From contig DKBC01000075.1 in NCBI GenBank assembly GCA_002451065.1, forward strand, positions 1 to 11,391: a stretch of DNA of 11,391 bases, written 5' to 3'. Source of the DNA: Betaproteobacteria bacterium UBA6910 (lineage in GTDB: Bacteria; Pseudomonadota; Gammaproteobacteria; Burkholderiales; UBA6910). The number at the start of each line of letters is the position of its first letter. The stretch's first letter is position 1. The position numbers and the translations under genes are program-made. A model generated the notes under the pieces. That model did no database searches, was not told the DNA's origin, and saw nothing but the letters and a program-made list of their open reading frames with translations. This document shows, piece by piece, positions 1 through 7,369 of the stretch.

Positions 1-735
1 GAAGTGCCCCATGTCGGCGTACAGGGCCTCCGCGCCGGTGATGGCCAGCACTACCGCGCCCAGAATGACAAACGCCAAGGCCCCCTGCTCGAGGAAGAAG
101 CCGACGGCGTATGCCGGGTTGACCGCCAGCAGCACCGAGGGATGATGCGCCAGGTTCACGGCGCCGAGCACGGCGAGGGTCAGGAACCACACCGCCATCA
201 CCGGCCCGAACAGGGCACCCACCCGCGCCGTGCCGTGGCGCTGGAAGGCGAACAGCAGGACCAGCACGGCGATGGTGACCGGAACCACCACCGGCTTCAG
301 GACCGGAGTCGCCACTTCCAAGCCCTCTACCGCGGAAAGCACGGAAATGGCGGGGGTGATCATTCCGTCGCCATAGAACATGGCCGCCCCCAGGATGCCG
401 ATCATGATCACAAAATTCCGGCGCCTCGCGCTGCCCTCGGCATCACCCAGCGCCAGGGCAATGAGCGCCATGATGCCGCCCTCGCCCCGGTTGTCGGCCC
501 GCATCACGAAGCCGACGTACTTGATGGAGACCACGATGATCAGCGCCCAGAGCACCAGGGACAGCACCCCGAGCACGTTGTCCGGCGTGAGGGGCACCGG
601 TGCGTGGTGGGGGCTGGCGAAGATCTCCCTGATCGTATAGAGAGGGCTGGTCCCGATGTCGCCATAGACGACGCCCAAGGCCGCCAGGGCCAGCGCGGGC
701 GTCGGGGATGGTCGAGTGCCTGTGGCTGCCGGCAT
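1..735 (-). CDS. kup: Kup-family low-affinity potassium transporter (N-terminal part, cut by window edge)
   Basis: This is an inner-membrane K+ uptake protein of the KUP/HAK/KT family, thought to work as a K+/H+ symporter. Translating the reverse strand from ATG 735-733 gives 245 codons open to the edge. The family is usually about 620-630 residues, so roughly 60% is missing. Visible family motifs are [14 protein letters not shown] near residues 17-30 (its Asp is important for transport in Kup), [20 protein letters not shown] at about 114-133, and [16 protein letters not shown] at the window edge. Long hydrophobic stretches between them fit several membrane helices. An in-frame TGA at 771-769 limits the start; GTG 741 is an alternative, and neither has a clear ribosome site. 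It lies 90 bases downstream of the thioredoxin-like gene on the same strand, so the two may share a transcript. Family identity is near certain; the exact start is less so. Confidence 0.95.
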   Translation of the reverse strand, partial: MPAATGTRPSPTPALALAALGVVYGDIGTSPLYTIREIFASPHHAPVPLTPDNVLGVLSLVLWALIIVVSIKYVGFVMRADNRGEGGIMALIALALGDAEGSARRRNFVIMIGILGAAMFYGDGMITPAISVLSAVEGLEVATPVLKPVVVPVTIAVLVLLFAFQRHGTARVGALFGPVMAVWFLTLAVLGAVNLAHHPSVLLAVNPAYAVGFFLEQGALAFVILGAVVLAITGAEALYADMGHF

Positions 736-825
736 GGACACCAGGGTGCCGTCGGAGACGCTAACGGATCACCGAACAGGCCGGGAGGGCGGCGGCGCGG
801 CCGCTCGATCACGCAAACCGGGCTC

Positions 826-1332
826 TCATCTGCGGATCTTCGAACTCATCCGCGCCTGGCCCTTTTCCAGGGCATGCTCCAGGTAGGCCCCGTAAAGGTC
901 CCGCGTAAGCATTCCCACCAGCGGTTCCGCCGCCTCGCGCCCCTCGCCGTCGAAAATCTTGACCGTGGGCGCCAGCGTGATTCTGTGACTGCGGGCGAAG
1001 GCGTCGTGGGTTGTCGCGTTCCCCGCGAAATCCCTGATCGGCTGGGCGCTCCCGAGATCCACCTGGCGCAGGATCGCCGTCCCGCCGGCGTCGCGGTCGC
1101 GCTGCATCGGCAGCAGGAAATCGCGGCGCACCTGCTCACAGTAGTCGCAGCCCGGGAGGCTGAAAAGAACCAGGACGGGGACGCCGCGGGCGCGGGCTTG
1201 GGCCGCGTCCTGCCCCAGGTCGCTGGCGAGAGTGAGATCCCCAGCCGCCGACGGCGCGGCCGGGGACGCGCACGCCCATGCTAGAATGATCGCCCCAGCG
1301 AAGCCGCGGAAGCGCGCGAGTACTTCCTTCAA
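826..1332 (-). CDS. exported thioredoxin-fold protein (CxxC), function unknown
   Basis: A 168-residue protein read from a TTG start at 1332-1330. It opens with a typical export signal: Arg-containing n-region, hydrophobic core [11 protein letters not shown], and possible cleavage after the Ala-rich [10 protein letters not shown]. The mature part is a thioredoxin fold with active site GCDYC (Cys62/Cys65) and the usual cis-proline in LAPTV (Pro122), so it should be a periplasmic thiol-disulfide protein. It resembles single-domain periplasmic thioredoxins such as SoxW, but no sox genes are present and the substrate cannot be inferred. The frame stays open to an ATG at 1443, but that start would place a hydrophilic leader ahead of the signal peptide and run deep into hemC, so I reject it. 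Another TTG at 1347 abuts the hemC start. No ribosome site is convincing, so the start is uncertain. The gene is divergent from hemC, and kup follows it 90 bases downstream. Confidence 0.8.
   Translation of the reverse strand: MKEVLARFRGFAGAIILAWACASPAAPSAAGDLTLASDLGQDAAQARARGVPVLVLFSLPGCDYCEQVRRDFLLPMQRDRDAGGTAILRQVDLGSAQPIRDFAGNATTHDAFARSHRITLAPTVKIFDGEGREAAEPLVGMLTRDLYGAYLEHALEKGQARMSSKIRR
1279..1287 (+). promoter_or_regulatory. candidate extended -10 promoter for the hemC operon
   Basis: The sequence TGCTAGAAT is an extended -10 element: TG, one base, then TAGAAT, a single mismatch from TATAAT. No good -35 hexamer lies 17 bases upstream, which is common for extended -10 promoters. The predicted transcript start is around 1294, leaving a leader of about 54 bases before the hemC TTG. 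The site lies inside the signal-peptide codons of the divergent thioredoxin-like gene. This is inference from the motif and its position only. Confidence 0.45.
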
Positions 1333-1334
1333 GC

Positions 1335-1339
1335 GGAGA
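1335..1339 (+). promoter_or_regulatory. ribosome binding site selecting the hemC TTG start
   Basis: GGAGA lies 8 bases before TTG 1348. No ATG occurs near the expected N-terminus of HemC, so this well-placed site is the main reason for choosing TTG 1348 over the in-frame GTG at 1360. Confidence 0.6.
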
Positions 1340-1347
1340 CAACGCAA

Positions 1348-2313
1348 TTGAGTTCGGCCGTGTCGCAACAGGCGGAGTCCGTCCTGCCCCGGGTGGTGAT
1401 CGCCACGCGCGAAAGCGCGCTGGCTATGTGGCAGGCACGTCATATTCAGTCCCGGCTCGCGGCATTATACCCCCGCACCGAGTTCGCGCTGCTCGGCATG
1501 ACCACCCAGGGCGACCAGATCCTCGACTCGCCCCTGGCGCGGATTGGCGGCAAGGGGCTGTTCATCAAGGAGCTGGAGGATGCGCTGCAGCAGGGCCGCG
1601 CCGACCTTGCCGTCCACTCAATGAAGGACGTGCCCATGCAGCTGCTTCCCGGGTTCTCGCTGGCAGCCATCACCGAGCGCGAAGATCCCCGGGACGCTTT
1701 CGTGTCGATGAGATTTCGTTCCCTGGAGGAATTGCCCCCGGGCAGCGTGGTGGGGACCGCCAGCCTGCGCCGCGAAAGCCAGCTGCGGGCGCGTTTTCCC
1801 CGGCTGGAGGTGCGCACCCTGCGGGGTAACGTGCAGACGCGATTGCGCAAGCTGGAGGAGGGCCAGTACGCCGCCATCATTCTCGCGGCGGCGGGCCTGA
1901 AGCGCCTTGGACTGGGCGAACGCATCACCCGGCTGCTTGCTCCCGAGGAAAGCCTGCCCGCCGTGGGCCAGGGCGCCCTGGGCATCGAGTGCATGGTAGG
2001 ACGCGAGGACATCGCGAAGTTGATCGCGCCCCTCAACCATGGGGCCACGGCAGCGTGCGTGCGCGCCGAGCGCGCCATGAGCCGCGCGCTGGCGGGAAGC
2101 TGCCAGGTTCCCCTGGGAGCTTTCGCCGAGAACAATGGAGCCAGCCTGCGCCTCAGGGGCTTCGTGGCGACGCCTGATGGGAGCCGGATCGCCCATTCGG
2201 AGGCGGAGGGGCCGGCGGATCGTCCGGAAGCCGTGGGCGACGCCCTGGCGCAGAAGCTGCGGGCCCTGGGCGCGGACGAGATCCTGGCCCGCCTCGAGGC
2301 CCATGCCCGATGA
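1348..2313 (+). CDS. hemC: porphobilinogen deaminase (hydroxymethylbilane synthase)
   Basis: This cytoplasmic enzyme joins four porphobilinogen molecules into hydroxymethylbilane for haem and related tetrapyrroles. The 321 residues match the family (about 310). Visible signatures are [12 protein letters not shown] at 19-30; [14 protein letters not shown] at 67-80; HSMKDVP at 90-96, containing the catalytic Asp94; [11 protein letters not shown] and [12 protein letters not shown] at about 136-169, supplying the substrate-binding Arg residues; and [10 protein letters not shown], whose Cys252 is the attachment point of the dipyrromethane cofactor. All key residues are intact. It starts with TTG behind GGAGA. 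It is the first gene of the hem operon, and its TGA overlaps the hemD ATG by four bases (ATGA), suggesting coupled translation. The likely promoter is the extended -10 at 1279-1287. Confidence 0.97.
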   Translation: MSSAVSQQAESVLPRVVIATRESALAMWQARHIQSRLAALYPRTEFALLGMTTQGDQILDSPLARIGGKGLFIKELEDALQQGRADLAVHSMKDVPMQLLPGFSLAAITEREDPRDAFVSMRFRSLEELPPGSVVGTASLRRESQLRARFPRLEVRTLRGNVQTRLRKLEEGQYAAIILAAAGLKRLGLGERITRLLAPEESLPAVGQGALGIECMVGREDIAKLIAPLNHGATAACVRAERAMSRALAGSCQVPLGAFAENNGASLRLRGFVATPDGSRIAHSEAEGPADRPEAVGDALAQKLRALGADEILARLEAHAR

Positions 2314-3113
2314 GTCGCGCGGTGAGCGAAATCAATGCCGCCGCGGCACCGCTGGCCGGAAAGGGAATCCTGGTCACCCGTCCCGCGCACCAGGCCGAGG
2401 GACTCGCGCGGCTGATCCGCGAGGCGGGTGGCCGTCCGATCATGTTCCCGGTCATCGAAATCCTGGACATGGACGACCTGCGGCCCCTGTTGGCGATCGT
2501 TGACCGTCTGAGGGAGTTCGATCTCGCAGTGTTCATCAGCCCCAATGCGGTGGACAAGGCGATGAATCTCATTTTCGCGAGGGGGGTTCTGCCCGCGGGG
2601 TTGCGGGTCGCCGCAGTGGGCAAGGGGAGCGCGCGCGAGTTGAAGCGTTTTGGTGTTGCGGGGGTGCTGGTGCCGGAAGGGCGATTTGACAGCGAGGAAC
2701 TGCTCGAGCTTCCGGAGCTGCGGGACATGGCCGGCAAGCGCGTGGTCATCTTCCGAGGCGACGGCGGCCGGGAGCTGCTGGGCGATACCCTCGTCGCCCG
2801 GGGCGCGTCGGTCACGTATGCCGAGTGCTACCGCCGCAGCCGCCCGCGGGCGGACGCGGCGGCGCTGCTGCGCTCCTGGGCCCGGGGCGAGGTGAACGCG
2901 GTCACGGTGACCAGCGGCGAAGGGCTGCGCAATCTTTTCGATATGGTGGGCAAGCTTGGGCAGCAGTGGCTGAAGAAGACGCCGCTGTTCGCCGTTCATC
3001 CCCGCATCGGCCGGATCGCGCGCGAGCTGGGCGTGGCGCAGGTCGTCGTTACCGGGCCGGGCGACGAGGGACTTGCGACCGGCCTCAAGATTTTTTTCGG
3101 AGACAGACCATGA
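2310..3113 (+). CDS. hemD: uroporphyrinogen-III synthase
   Basis: It closes and rearranges hydroxymethylbilane, the HemC product, into uroporphyrinogen III. The protein has 267 residues, normal for the family. It shows the two-lobed HemD pattern: GKGILVTRP at about 17-25; FISPNAV and AVGKGSA in the first half; then [34 protein letters not shown] and the conserved ECYRR, followed by [16 protein letters not shown] in the second. HemD sequences diverge widely, so the call rests on this motif order plus its place directly behind hemC. It starts at an ATG overlapping the hemC stop and ends in the same way on hemX (ATGA at 3110-3113). A run of seven T at 3091-3097 near its 3' end forms the canonical slip sequence T-TTT-TTC in the reading frame. 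A -1 shift there would continue into hemX. Confidence 0.95.
   Translation: MSRAVSEINAAAAPLAGKGILVTRPAHQAEGLARLIREAGGRPIMFPVIEILDMDDLRPLLAIVDRLREFDLAVFISPNAVDKAMNLIFARGVLPAGLRVAAVGKGSARELKRFGVAGVLVPEGRFDSEELLELPELRDMAGKRVVIFRGDGGRELLGDTLVARGASVTYAECYRRSRPRADAAALLRSWARGEVNAVTVTSGEGLRNLFDMVGKLGQQWLKKTPLFAVHPRIGRIARELGVAQVVVTGPGDEGLATGLKIFFGDRP
3099..3103 (+). promoter_or_regulatory. ribosome binding site for hemX inside the end of hemD
   Basis: GGAGA lies 6 bases before ATG 3110, within the last codons of hemD and directly after the T7 run. It supports independent initiation of hemX rather than obligatory production of a HemD-HemX fusion. Confidence 0.6.
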
Positions 3114-4228
3114 GCACGGAAACCCGCCCAGAAGAGGAACAAGCGGCGACGCAGTCCGCCGAGGCGGCGGAGCTTCCCGAGGCGCCGGCGGGGGGCGGCG
3201 AATCGCCCGGCGCTGCCCCGGTTCCCCGGCGCCGCGGCCTCGGCGCCGTGTTGGCGCTGCTGGTGGCGCTGGCGGCACTCGGTGCCGCGGGCTGGAACTG
3301 GTGGGACGCCCGCAGCCAGTTCGCGCAGGTGCGGCAGGATCTCGCCCATCGTCTCGCCGAAATCGAGGGCGGCGCGCGTGAAGCCAAAGAGGAGGCAGGG
3401 CGGAGCCTGGACAACTTGCGCCAGACGGAATCGCGGCTGGGCGTGCTGGAAAGCAAGATCGCCGAATCCCAGAGCCAGCAGCTGGCTCTGGAGGCCCTGT
3501 ACCAGGACCTTTCCCGCAACCGCGATGAGACAGCGCTGGCGGAAGCGGAGCAGTACCTCACCATAGCGGCCCAGCAGCTGCAGCTGGCGGGGGACAGCCG
3601 GGCCGCCCTGGTGGCGCTGGAGCACGCCGATTCCCGTCTGGCGGCCCTCGACCGGCCGCAGCTCAAGGGCCTCCGGGAGAAAATTGCCGGGGACATGGAC
3701 GCCCTCAGGTCGCTGCCGTACGTAGACGTGAGCGGCATGAGCCTGCGCCTGGACCGGATGATCGCCGACGTGGATCGGCTGCCACTTGCCTCCGATGCGC
3801 GGGCGGAGTCCGCGACGGCTGCGCCATCTTCCGCCTTGGATCCGTCCCAGCCGCTCTGGAAGCGCTGGCTGCGGCAGGTCTGGACCGAAGTGAAGGAACT
3901 GGTGCGCATCCAGCGTTTGGATCGACCGGAGCCTCCCCTGCTGGAGCCGAGCCAGGCGTGGTTCCTGAGGGAGAACCTTCGGTTGCGCCTGCTCTCGGCG
4001 CGTCTCGCCCTGCTGCACCGCGACCAGGGGGTGTTCCGGGGCGATCTGCAGGCCGCCCGGCAATGGATTTCGCGCTACTTCGATGCGAGCGCCAAGCCGG
4101 CGGCGGAGCTTCTTGCGGCGATCGACGAGCTTTCAGCAACCCAGATCCGGGTTGAAATGCCGGACCTGTCCCCCACCCTGGAGGCCGCCCGCAACTTCAA
4201 GCTCCCCAGGGAGAAGGTGGCCCCGTGA
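3110..4228 (+). CDS. hemX: HemX membrane protein of the haem operon
   Basis: A 372-residue HemX-family protein. The first 40 residues are acidic and rich in Ala, Gly and Pro. A single membrane helix follows at about 44-63 (GAVLALLVALAALGAAG), then WNWWDAR, a helical, probably coiled-coil region at about 66-125 rich in Gln, Glu and Leu, and the HemX core with AEAEQYLTIAAQQLQLAGD, ALEHADSRL and, later, WFLRENLRLRLLSARLALL. The protein should sit in the inner membrane with most of its mass in the periplasm. Older annotations call HemX a uroporphyrin-III methyltransferase, but no SAM-binding methyltransferase motif is present and its role is not settled. The ATG overlaps the hemD stop, and the stop overlaps the hemY GTG. 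In some betaproteobacteria HemD and HemX are one fused polypeptide; here they are separate frames offset by -1. Confidence 0.92.
   Translation: MSTETRPEEEQAATQSAEAAELPEAPAGGGESPGAAPVPRRRGLGAVLALLVALAALGAAGWNWWDARSQFAQVRQDLAHRLAEIEGGAREAKEEAGRSLDNLRQTESRLGVLESKIAESQSQQLALEALYQDLSRNRDETALAEAEQYLTIAAQQLQLAGDSRAALVALEHADSRLAALDRPQLKGLREKIAGDMDALRSLPYVDVSGMSLRLDRMIADVDRLPLASDARAESATAAPSSALDPSQPLWKRWLRQVWTEVKELVRIQRLDRPEPPLLEPSQAWFLRENLRLRLLSARLALLHRDQGVFRGDLQAARQWISRYFDASAKPAAELLAAIDELSATQIRVEMPDLSPTLEAARNFKLPREKVAP
4209..4217 (+). promoter_or_regulatory. ribosome binding site for the hemY GTG start
   Basis: The purine-rich GGGAGAAGG inside the last codons of hemX ends 7 bases before GTG 4225. 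It supports this GTG, which creates a GTGA overlap with the hemX stop. Confidence 0.55.
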
Positions 4229-5400
4229 AGTTCCTGCTCTGGGTGCTCGTCACCGTCGCCGTAGCCGTGGGGATCACCCTGTTTGCCCGCGAGAACCCTG
4301 GCCACGTCCTGTTCGTGGTGCCGCCGTACCGGATCGAGATGTCCATCGCCCTGTTCGTGGTCGCGCTGCTCGGTTCGTTCATTGCGGTATATGTCGCGGC
4401 GCGCATCGTGCTGCGAACCCTGCAGTTGCCCGGGGTGGTTCAGGCATTCCGGACGCGACGCGCCCGGGAGAAGGCCCGGGCCAAGCTGGACGCGGCGCTC
4501 AAGTTCTTTTTCCAGGGCCGCTACGCCAAGGCCGAGAAGGCGGCAGCCGACGCGTTCAAGCGCAAGGAGCAGCCGGTGCTCAGCGCGGTGGTGGCGGCGC
4601 GCTCCGCCCAGGAACTGCGCAAGTTCGAGGACCGGGACCGCTACCTTGCATCTGCGGCATCCGAGGCGCCGGATGACAAGGTGCTGCGGTTGATGACCCA
4701 GGCTGAGCTCCTGAGCAAGGAGCAGCGTCCCGCCGAAGCCCTGGCGGTGATCGAGGGTCTGCGGGAAGTGGAGGCAAAGCCCCACACCGGCGCGCTGCGC
4801 CTGGAGCTCGGGATCCAGGAACGCTTGGGCAACTGGGAGCGGGTGCTGGCGCTGCTGGATCAGCTGGATAAGCGGCACGCCTTCGATGCCGCCCTTGTGG
4901 AGCAGATGCGGCGCCGCGCGCGCATCGAGATACTGAAGGGCCTCTCCCCCAAGAAAGAAGATCTTGGCGCCTACTGGTCAAAGATGCCTGCTGCCGAGCG
5001 GCGGGATCCGAAGATCGCCGAGGTCGCGGCCCGGGTTTTTATGGAAGCGGGCGATTGCGTCAAGGCCCACGGCATCATCGAGCAGGCGTTGGCGGAAGCG
5101 TGGCAGCCGGAGCTGGTGGCTCTTTACGGCGAATGCCTGGGAGAGGACGCTCTGGCGCAGCTCGAGCGCGCAGAGAAGTGGCTGACCAGCCACGATGACG
5201 ACGCGGGACTGCTGATGACCCTGGGCAGGCTTTGCGCCCATCAGCAGCTTTGGGGGAAGGCCCGAAGTTACTTCGAGGCAAGCATCGTGGTCGCGCCCAG
5301 CCAGGAGGCCCACATTGCCCTGGCCCAGCTGGCCGAGCGGCTGGGTGACGCCGACGAGGCACGCGAGCACTACCGCAAAAGCCTGGAGATGTGCCGCTAG
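4225..5400 (+). CDS. hemY: HemY inner-membrane TPR protein of the haem operon
   Basis: A 391-residue protein of the proteobacterial HemY family, not the protoporphyrinogen oxidase that shares the name in Gram-positive bacteria; no FAD-binding motif is present. Two membrane helices lie at about 2-19 and 40-61. The HemY N-terminal signature follows (AREKARAKLDAALKFFFQGRY at about 80-100), then a helical repeat region of TPR type through to the C-terminus, clearest in the last 60 residues (LWGKARSYFEASIVVAP and LAERLGDADEAREHYRKSLE). The protein probably acts as a scaffold in tetrapyrrole metabolism; its exact role is unknown. It starts with GTG overlapping the hemX stop and is the last gene of the operon. 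Its TAG is 16 bases from the end of the convergent reductase gene, and no hairpin-plus-T terminator is visible between them, so the two transcripts probably overlap. Confidence 0.93.
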   Translation: MKFLLWVLVTVAVAVGITLFARENPGHVLFVVPPYRIEMSIALFVVALLGSFIAVYVAARIVLRTLQLPGVVQAFRTRRAREKARAKLDAALKFFFQGRYAKAEKAAADAFKRKEQPVLSAVVAARSAQELRKFEDRDRYLASAASEAPDDKVLRLMTQAELLSKEQRPAEALAVIEGLREVEAKPHTGALRLELGIQERLGNWERVLALLDQLDKRHAFDAALVEQMRRRARIEILKGLSPKKEDLGAYWSKMPAAERRDPKIAEVAARVFMEAGDCVKAHGIIEQALAEAWQPELVALYGECLGEDALAQLERAEKWLTSHDDDAGLLMTLGRLCAHQQLWGKARSYFEASIVVAPSQEAHIALAQLAERLGDADEAREHYRKSLEMCR

Positions 5401-5416
5401 CCCCGTGGCGCGGCGG

Positions 5417-6451
5417 TCAGGAAGTCGCCGGCCTGCGGTCCACCGCGGTGGTGAACGCATCCGAGTAGAACTCGTCCTCGGACAGGCCGCGGGCGGAGGT
5501 GAAATCCCGGTGGGCGGCCTCGACCATGACCGGCGCGCCGCAGGCGTAGACCTGATGGCCCGAAAGATCGGCATAATCCGCCATCACTGCTTCATGGACC
5601 AGTCCGGTGCGCCCGGTCCATTGATCCTCCCTGCGGGGCTCCGAGAGCACGGGCGTGTAGGAAAATCCAGCGTTGTCCCGCGCCCATTGCTCGGCCAACC
5701 CGTTGAGGTAAAGGTCCGCGCGCACCCGGCACCCCCAGTAGAGATGCATGGGACGCCGCATGCCCTTGTAAAGAGCGTGCTCGACGATGCCCTTGATCGG
5801 CGCGAAGCCAGTGCCGCTGGCAAGCAGTATGATCGGCTTGTCGGAGTCCTCCCGGAGAAAAAACGTGCCGAGGGGGCCTTCGAAGCGCAGGATGTCCTTC
5901 TCCTTCATGTGGTGGAAAACGTGCTCGGTGAAGGTGCCGCCGGGATAGTTGCGCACGTGCAGCTCCAGCAGCTCGTCGTCGTGGGGCGCATTGGCCAGGG
6001 AAAAGCTGCGGCGTTTCCCATCCTTGAGCAACATGTCGATGTATTGGCCTGCCAGGAACTGCAGCCGCTCGTTGGCGGGGAGCTTGAGATGCAGCACCAT
6101 GACGTCGGCAGCGACCCGCCCCATCCGCTGTACCCGGCACGGGAGGGTCTTGATCTGGATGTCCTTCACCGCGCTGATCTCACGGCACTCGATCACCAGG
6201 TCCGATTCCGGCCGCGCGCAGCAGAACAGGGCATACCCGTGTTCCCGGTCCTCCGCCGTGAGGGTCGATTCCTGAAAGCTGCCGTAATCGACGCGGCCTT
6301 CGATTACCTTTCCCTTGCAGGTGCCGCAGGCGCCGTTGCGGCATCCGTAGGGCAGCGGAAAGCCCTCCCGCAGCGCTGCCTCCAGGATGGTTTCTCCGTT
6401 GCGGGGAGAGAAGACATGGCCGCTGGGGCGGATCGTGATTTGATGCGACAT
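5417..6451 (-). CDS. 2Fe-2S ferredoxin / FAD / NAD(P)H oxidoreductase (annotated elsewhere as CDP-6-deoxy-delta-3,4-glucoseen reductase-like)
   Basis: A complete 344-residue electron-transfer flavoprotein. Residues 1-90 are a plant-type ferredoxin domain with Cys37, Cys42 and Cys45 in YGCRNGACGTC and a fourth ligand, Cys77, in LFCCARP. Residues of about 100-200 form the FAD domain with RRSFSLANAP (the RxYSxxN-type FAD motif, Phe replacing Tyr) and GGTFTEHVF. From about 220 is the NAD(P) domain with ILLASGTGFAPIKG, then YWGCRVRADLY, YACGAPVMVEA and C-terminal FYSDAF. This architecture passes electrons from NAD(P)H through FAD and the iron-sulfur cluster to a partner oxygenase or dehydratase. 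Betaproteobacterial members are often named after the AscD sugar reductase, but no deoxysugar or oxygenase gene is nearby, so the partner is unknown. The ATG at 6451 lies 26 bases from the divergent SDR start. No strong ribosome site is visible. Confidence 0.93.
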   Translation of the reverse strand: MSHQITIRPSGHVFSPRNGETILEAALREGFPLPYGCRNGACGTCKGKVIEGRVDYGSFQESTLTAEDREHGYALFCCARPESDLVIECREISAVKDIQIKTLPCRVQRMGRVAADVMVLHLKLPANERLQFLAGQYIDMLLKDGKRRSFSLANAPHDDELLELHVRNYPGGTFTEHVFHHMKEKDILRFEGPLGTFFLREDSDKPIILLASGTGFAPIKGIVEHALYKGMRRPMHLYWGCRVRADLYLNGLAEQWARDNAGFSYTPVLSEPRREDQWTGRTGLVHEAVMADYADLSGHQVYACGAPVMVEAAHRDFTSARGLSEDEFYSDAFTTAVDRRPATS

Positions 6452-6477
6452 GGGTTTGCCGTCAGAATCTGCGCGCG

Positions 6478-7368
6478 ATGAAAAGACGCCTGTTGATCAT
6501 TGGTTGCGGAGACGTGGCCCTGCGCGCCGCATCCGTGCTGGGCGGCCGGTTCCGCCTGCTCGCACTCTCCCACAGTCCGGAACGGTTTCCGTTGCTGCGG
6601 TCCCGGGGCATCACTCCGCTCCTGGGAAACCTGGACTCGCGGCGGACCCTGGACCGGCTCGCCGGCTTGGCTCAGGCGGTCATCCATCTTGCCCCGCCGC
6701 CGAACGTTGGAGACCGCGACCCGCGCACCGCGCGGCTGCTGGCCGCCCTCGGGAAGGGCAGCATGGTACCACAGCGCCTGGTCTACATCAGTACCAGCGG
6801 AGTCTACGGCGACTGCGCCGGCGCGCGCGTGCCGGAAACGCGACCCTTGCGGCCGACAACCGCCCGGGCGCGCCGCCGCGTGGATGCCGAGCGCCTGGTG
6901 CGCGCGTGGGGCCGGCGCCATGGCGCCGCTGTCAGTATCCTGCGCGTTCCGGGAATCTACGCCGCGGACCGGCTCCCGCTGGAAAGAGTCCGGAGCCGGA
7001 CCCCGGCGATTGCCGCGGCCGAGGACGGGTTCACGAACCACGTGCACGCCGATGACCTGGCGCGGATGGTGGTCGCCGCCCTGTTTCGCGGCGGGGGCGG
7101 GCGCGCATACAACGCGTCCGACGACTCGCCGATGAAGATGGGCGATTACTTCGATCTGGTGGCGGACCGCTTCGGGCTGCCGCGGCCGCCGCGGGTGAGC
7201 CGGGCCGGAGCGGCGGGGCTCATTCCGGAGTCCCTGCTTTCTTTCATGGGCGAGTCGCGCCGTCTCGTCAACCGGCGGGTGAAGGGCGAGCTGCGGGTGG
7301 GTCTGCGCTACCCGACCGTGGAGAGGGGGATCGCCGCGGCGTCGGGCGAGGCGCCCGATTGCGGGTAA
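6478..7368 (+). CDS. atypical NAD(P)-binding SDR / epimerase-like protein (YeeZ-like)
   Basis: A 296-residue Rossmann-fold protein of the extended, atypical SDR group. The N-terminus RRLLIIGCGDVALRAA (about 3-18) holds the nucleotide-binding glycines in the shortened GCGDVA form rather than GxxGxxG. LVYISTSGVYGD at 101-112 is the conserved strand with the catalytic-type Ser, LRVPGIYA at 155-162 and FTNHVHADDLARMV at 185-198 are epimerase-family motifs, and YPTVERGIAA closes the protein. The usual YxxxK active site is not present: the expected place (about 128-137) reads TARARRRVDA. This resembles E. coli YeeZ, whose substrate is unknown, so I assign no reaction. The gene is divergent from the reductase with 26 bases between starts. 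It is followed after one base by cutA, so those two are probably co-transcribed. Start ATG 6478 has no clear ribosome site. Confidence 0.88.
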   Translation: MKRRLLIIGCGDVALRAASVLGGRFRLLALSHSPERFPLLRSRGITPLLGNLDSRRTLDRLAGLAQAVIHLAPPPNVGDRDPRTARLLAALGKGSMVPQRLVYISTSGVYGDCAGARVPETRPLRPTTARARRRVDAERLVRAWGRRHGAAVSILRVPGIYAADRLPLERVRSRTPAIAAAEDGFTNHVHADDLARMVVAALFRGGGGRAYNASDDSPMKMGDYFDLVADRFGLPRPPRVSRAGAAGLIPESLLSFMGESRRLVNRRVKGELRVGLRYPTVERGIAAASGEAPDCG

Positions 7369-7369
7369 A

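Noticed and set aside
736..825. GC-rich gap between the thioredoxin-like gene and kup, considered for a terminator or promoter.
   Set aside because: I see no hairpin followed by T residues and no recognisable -10/-35 pair on the minus strand.
4..1284. Long open frame (426 codons) on the plus strand opposite kup and the thioredoxin-like gene.
   Set aside because: Its product is a low-complexity mix rich in His, Arg, Gly and Gln with no domain. The reverse strand carries unmistakable Kup and thioredoxin motifs. Long antisense frames are expected in GC-rich coding DNA.
1446..3278. 610-codon open frame on the minus strand opposite hemC and hemD.
   Set aside because: It is rich in Arg, Pro, Ser and Ala without motifs and lies antisense to two intact conserved enzymes; it is a GC-composition shadow.
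5440..5451. Perfect 12-base palindrome CCACCGCGGTGG near the convergent hemY/reductase ends, considered as an operator or terminator.
   Set aside because: It lies inside the last codons of the reductase (encoding part of FTTAVDRR), has no T-run, and short GC palindromes are common by chance at this base composition.
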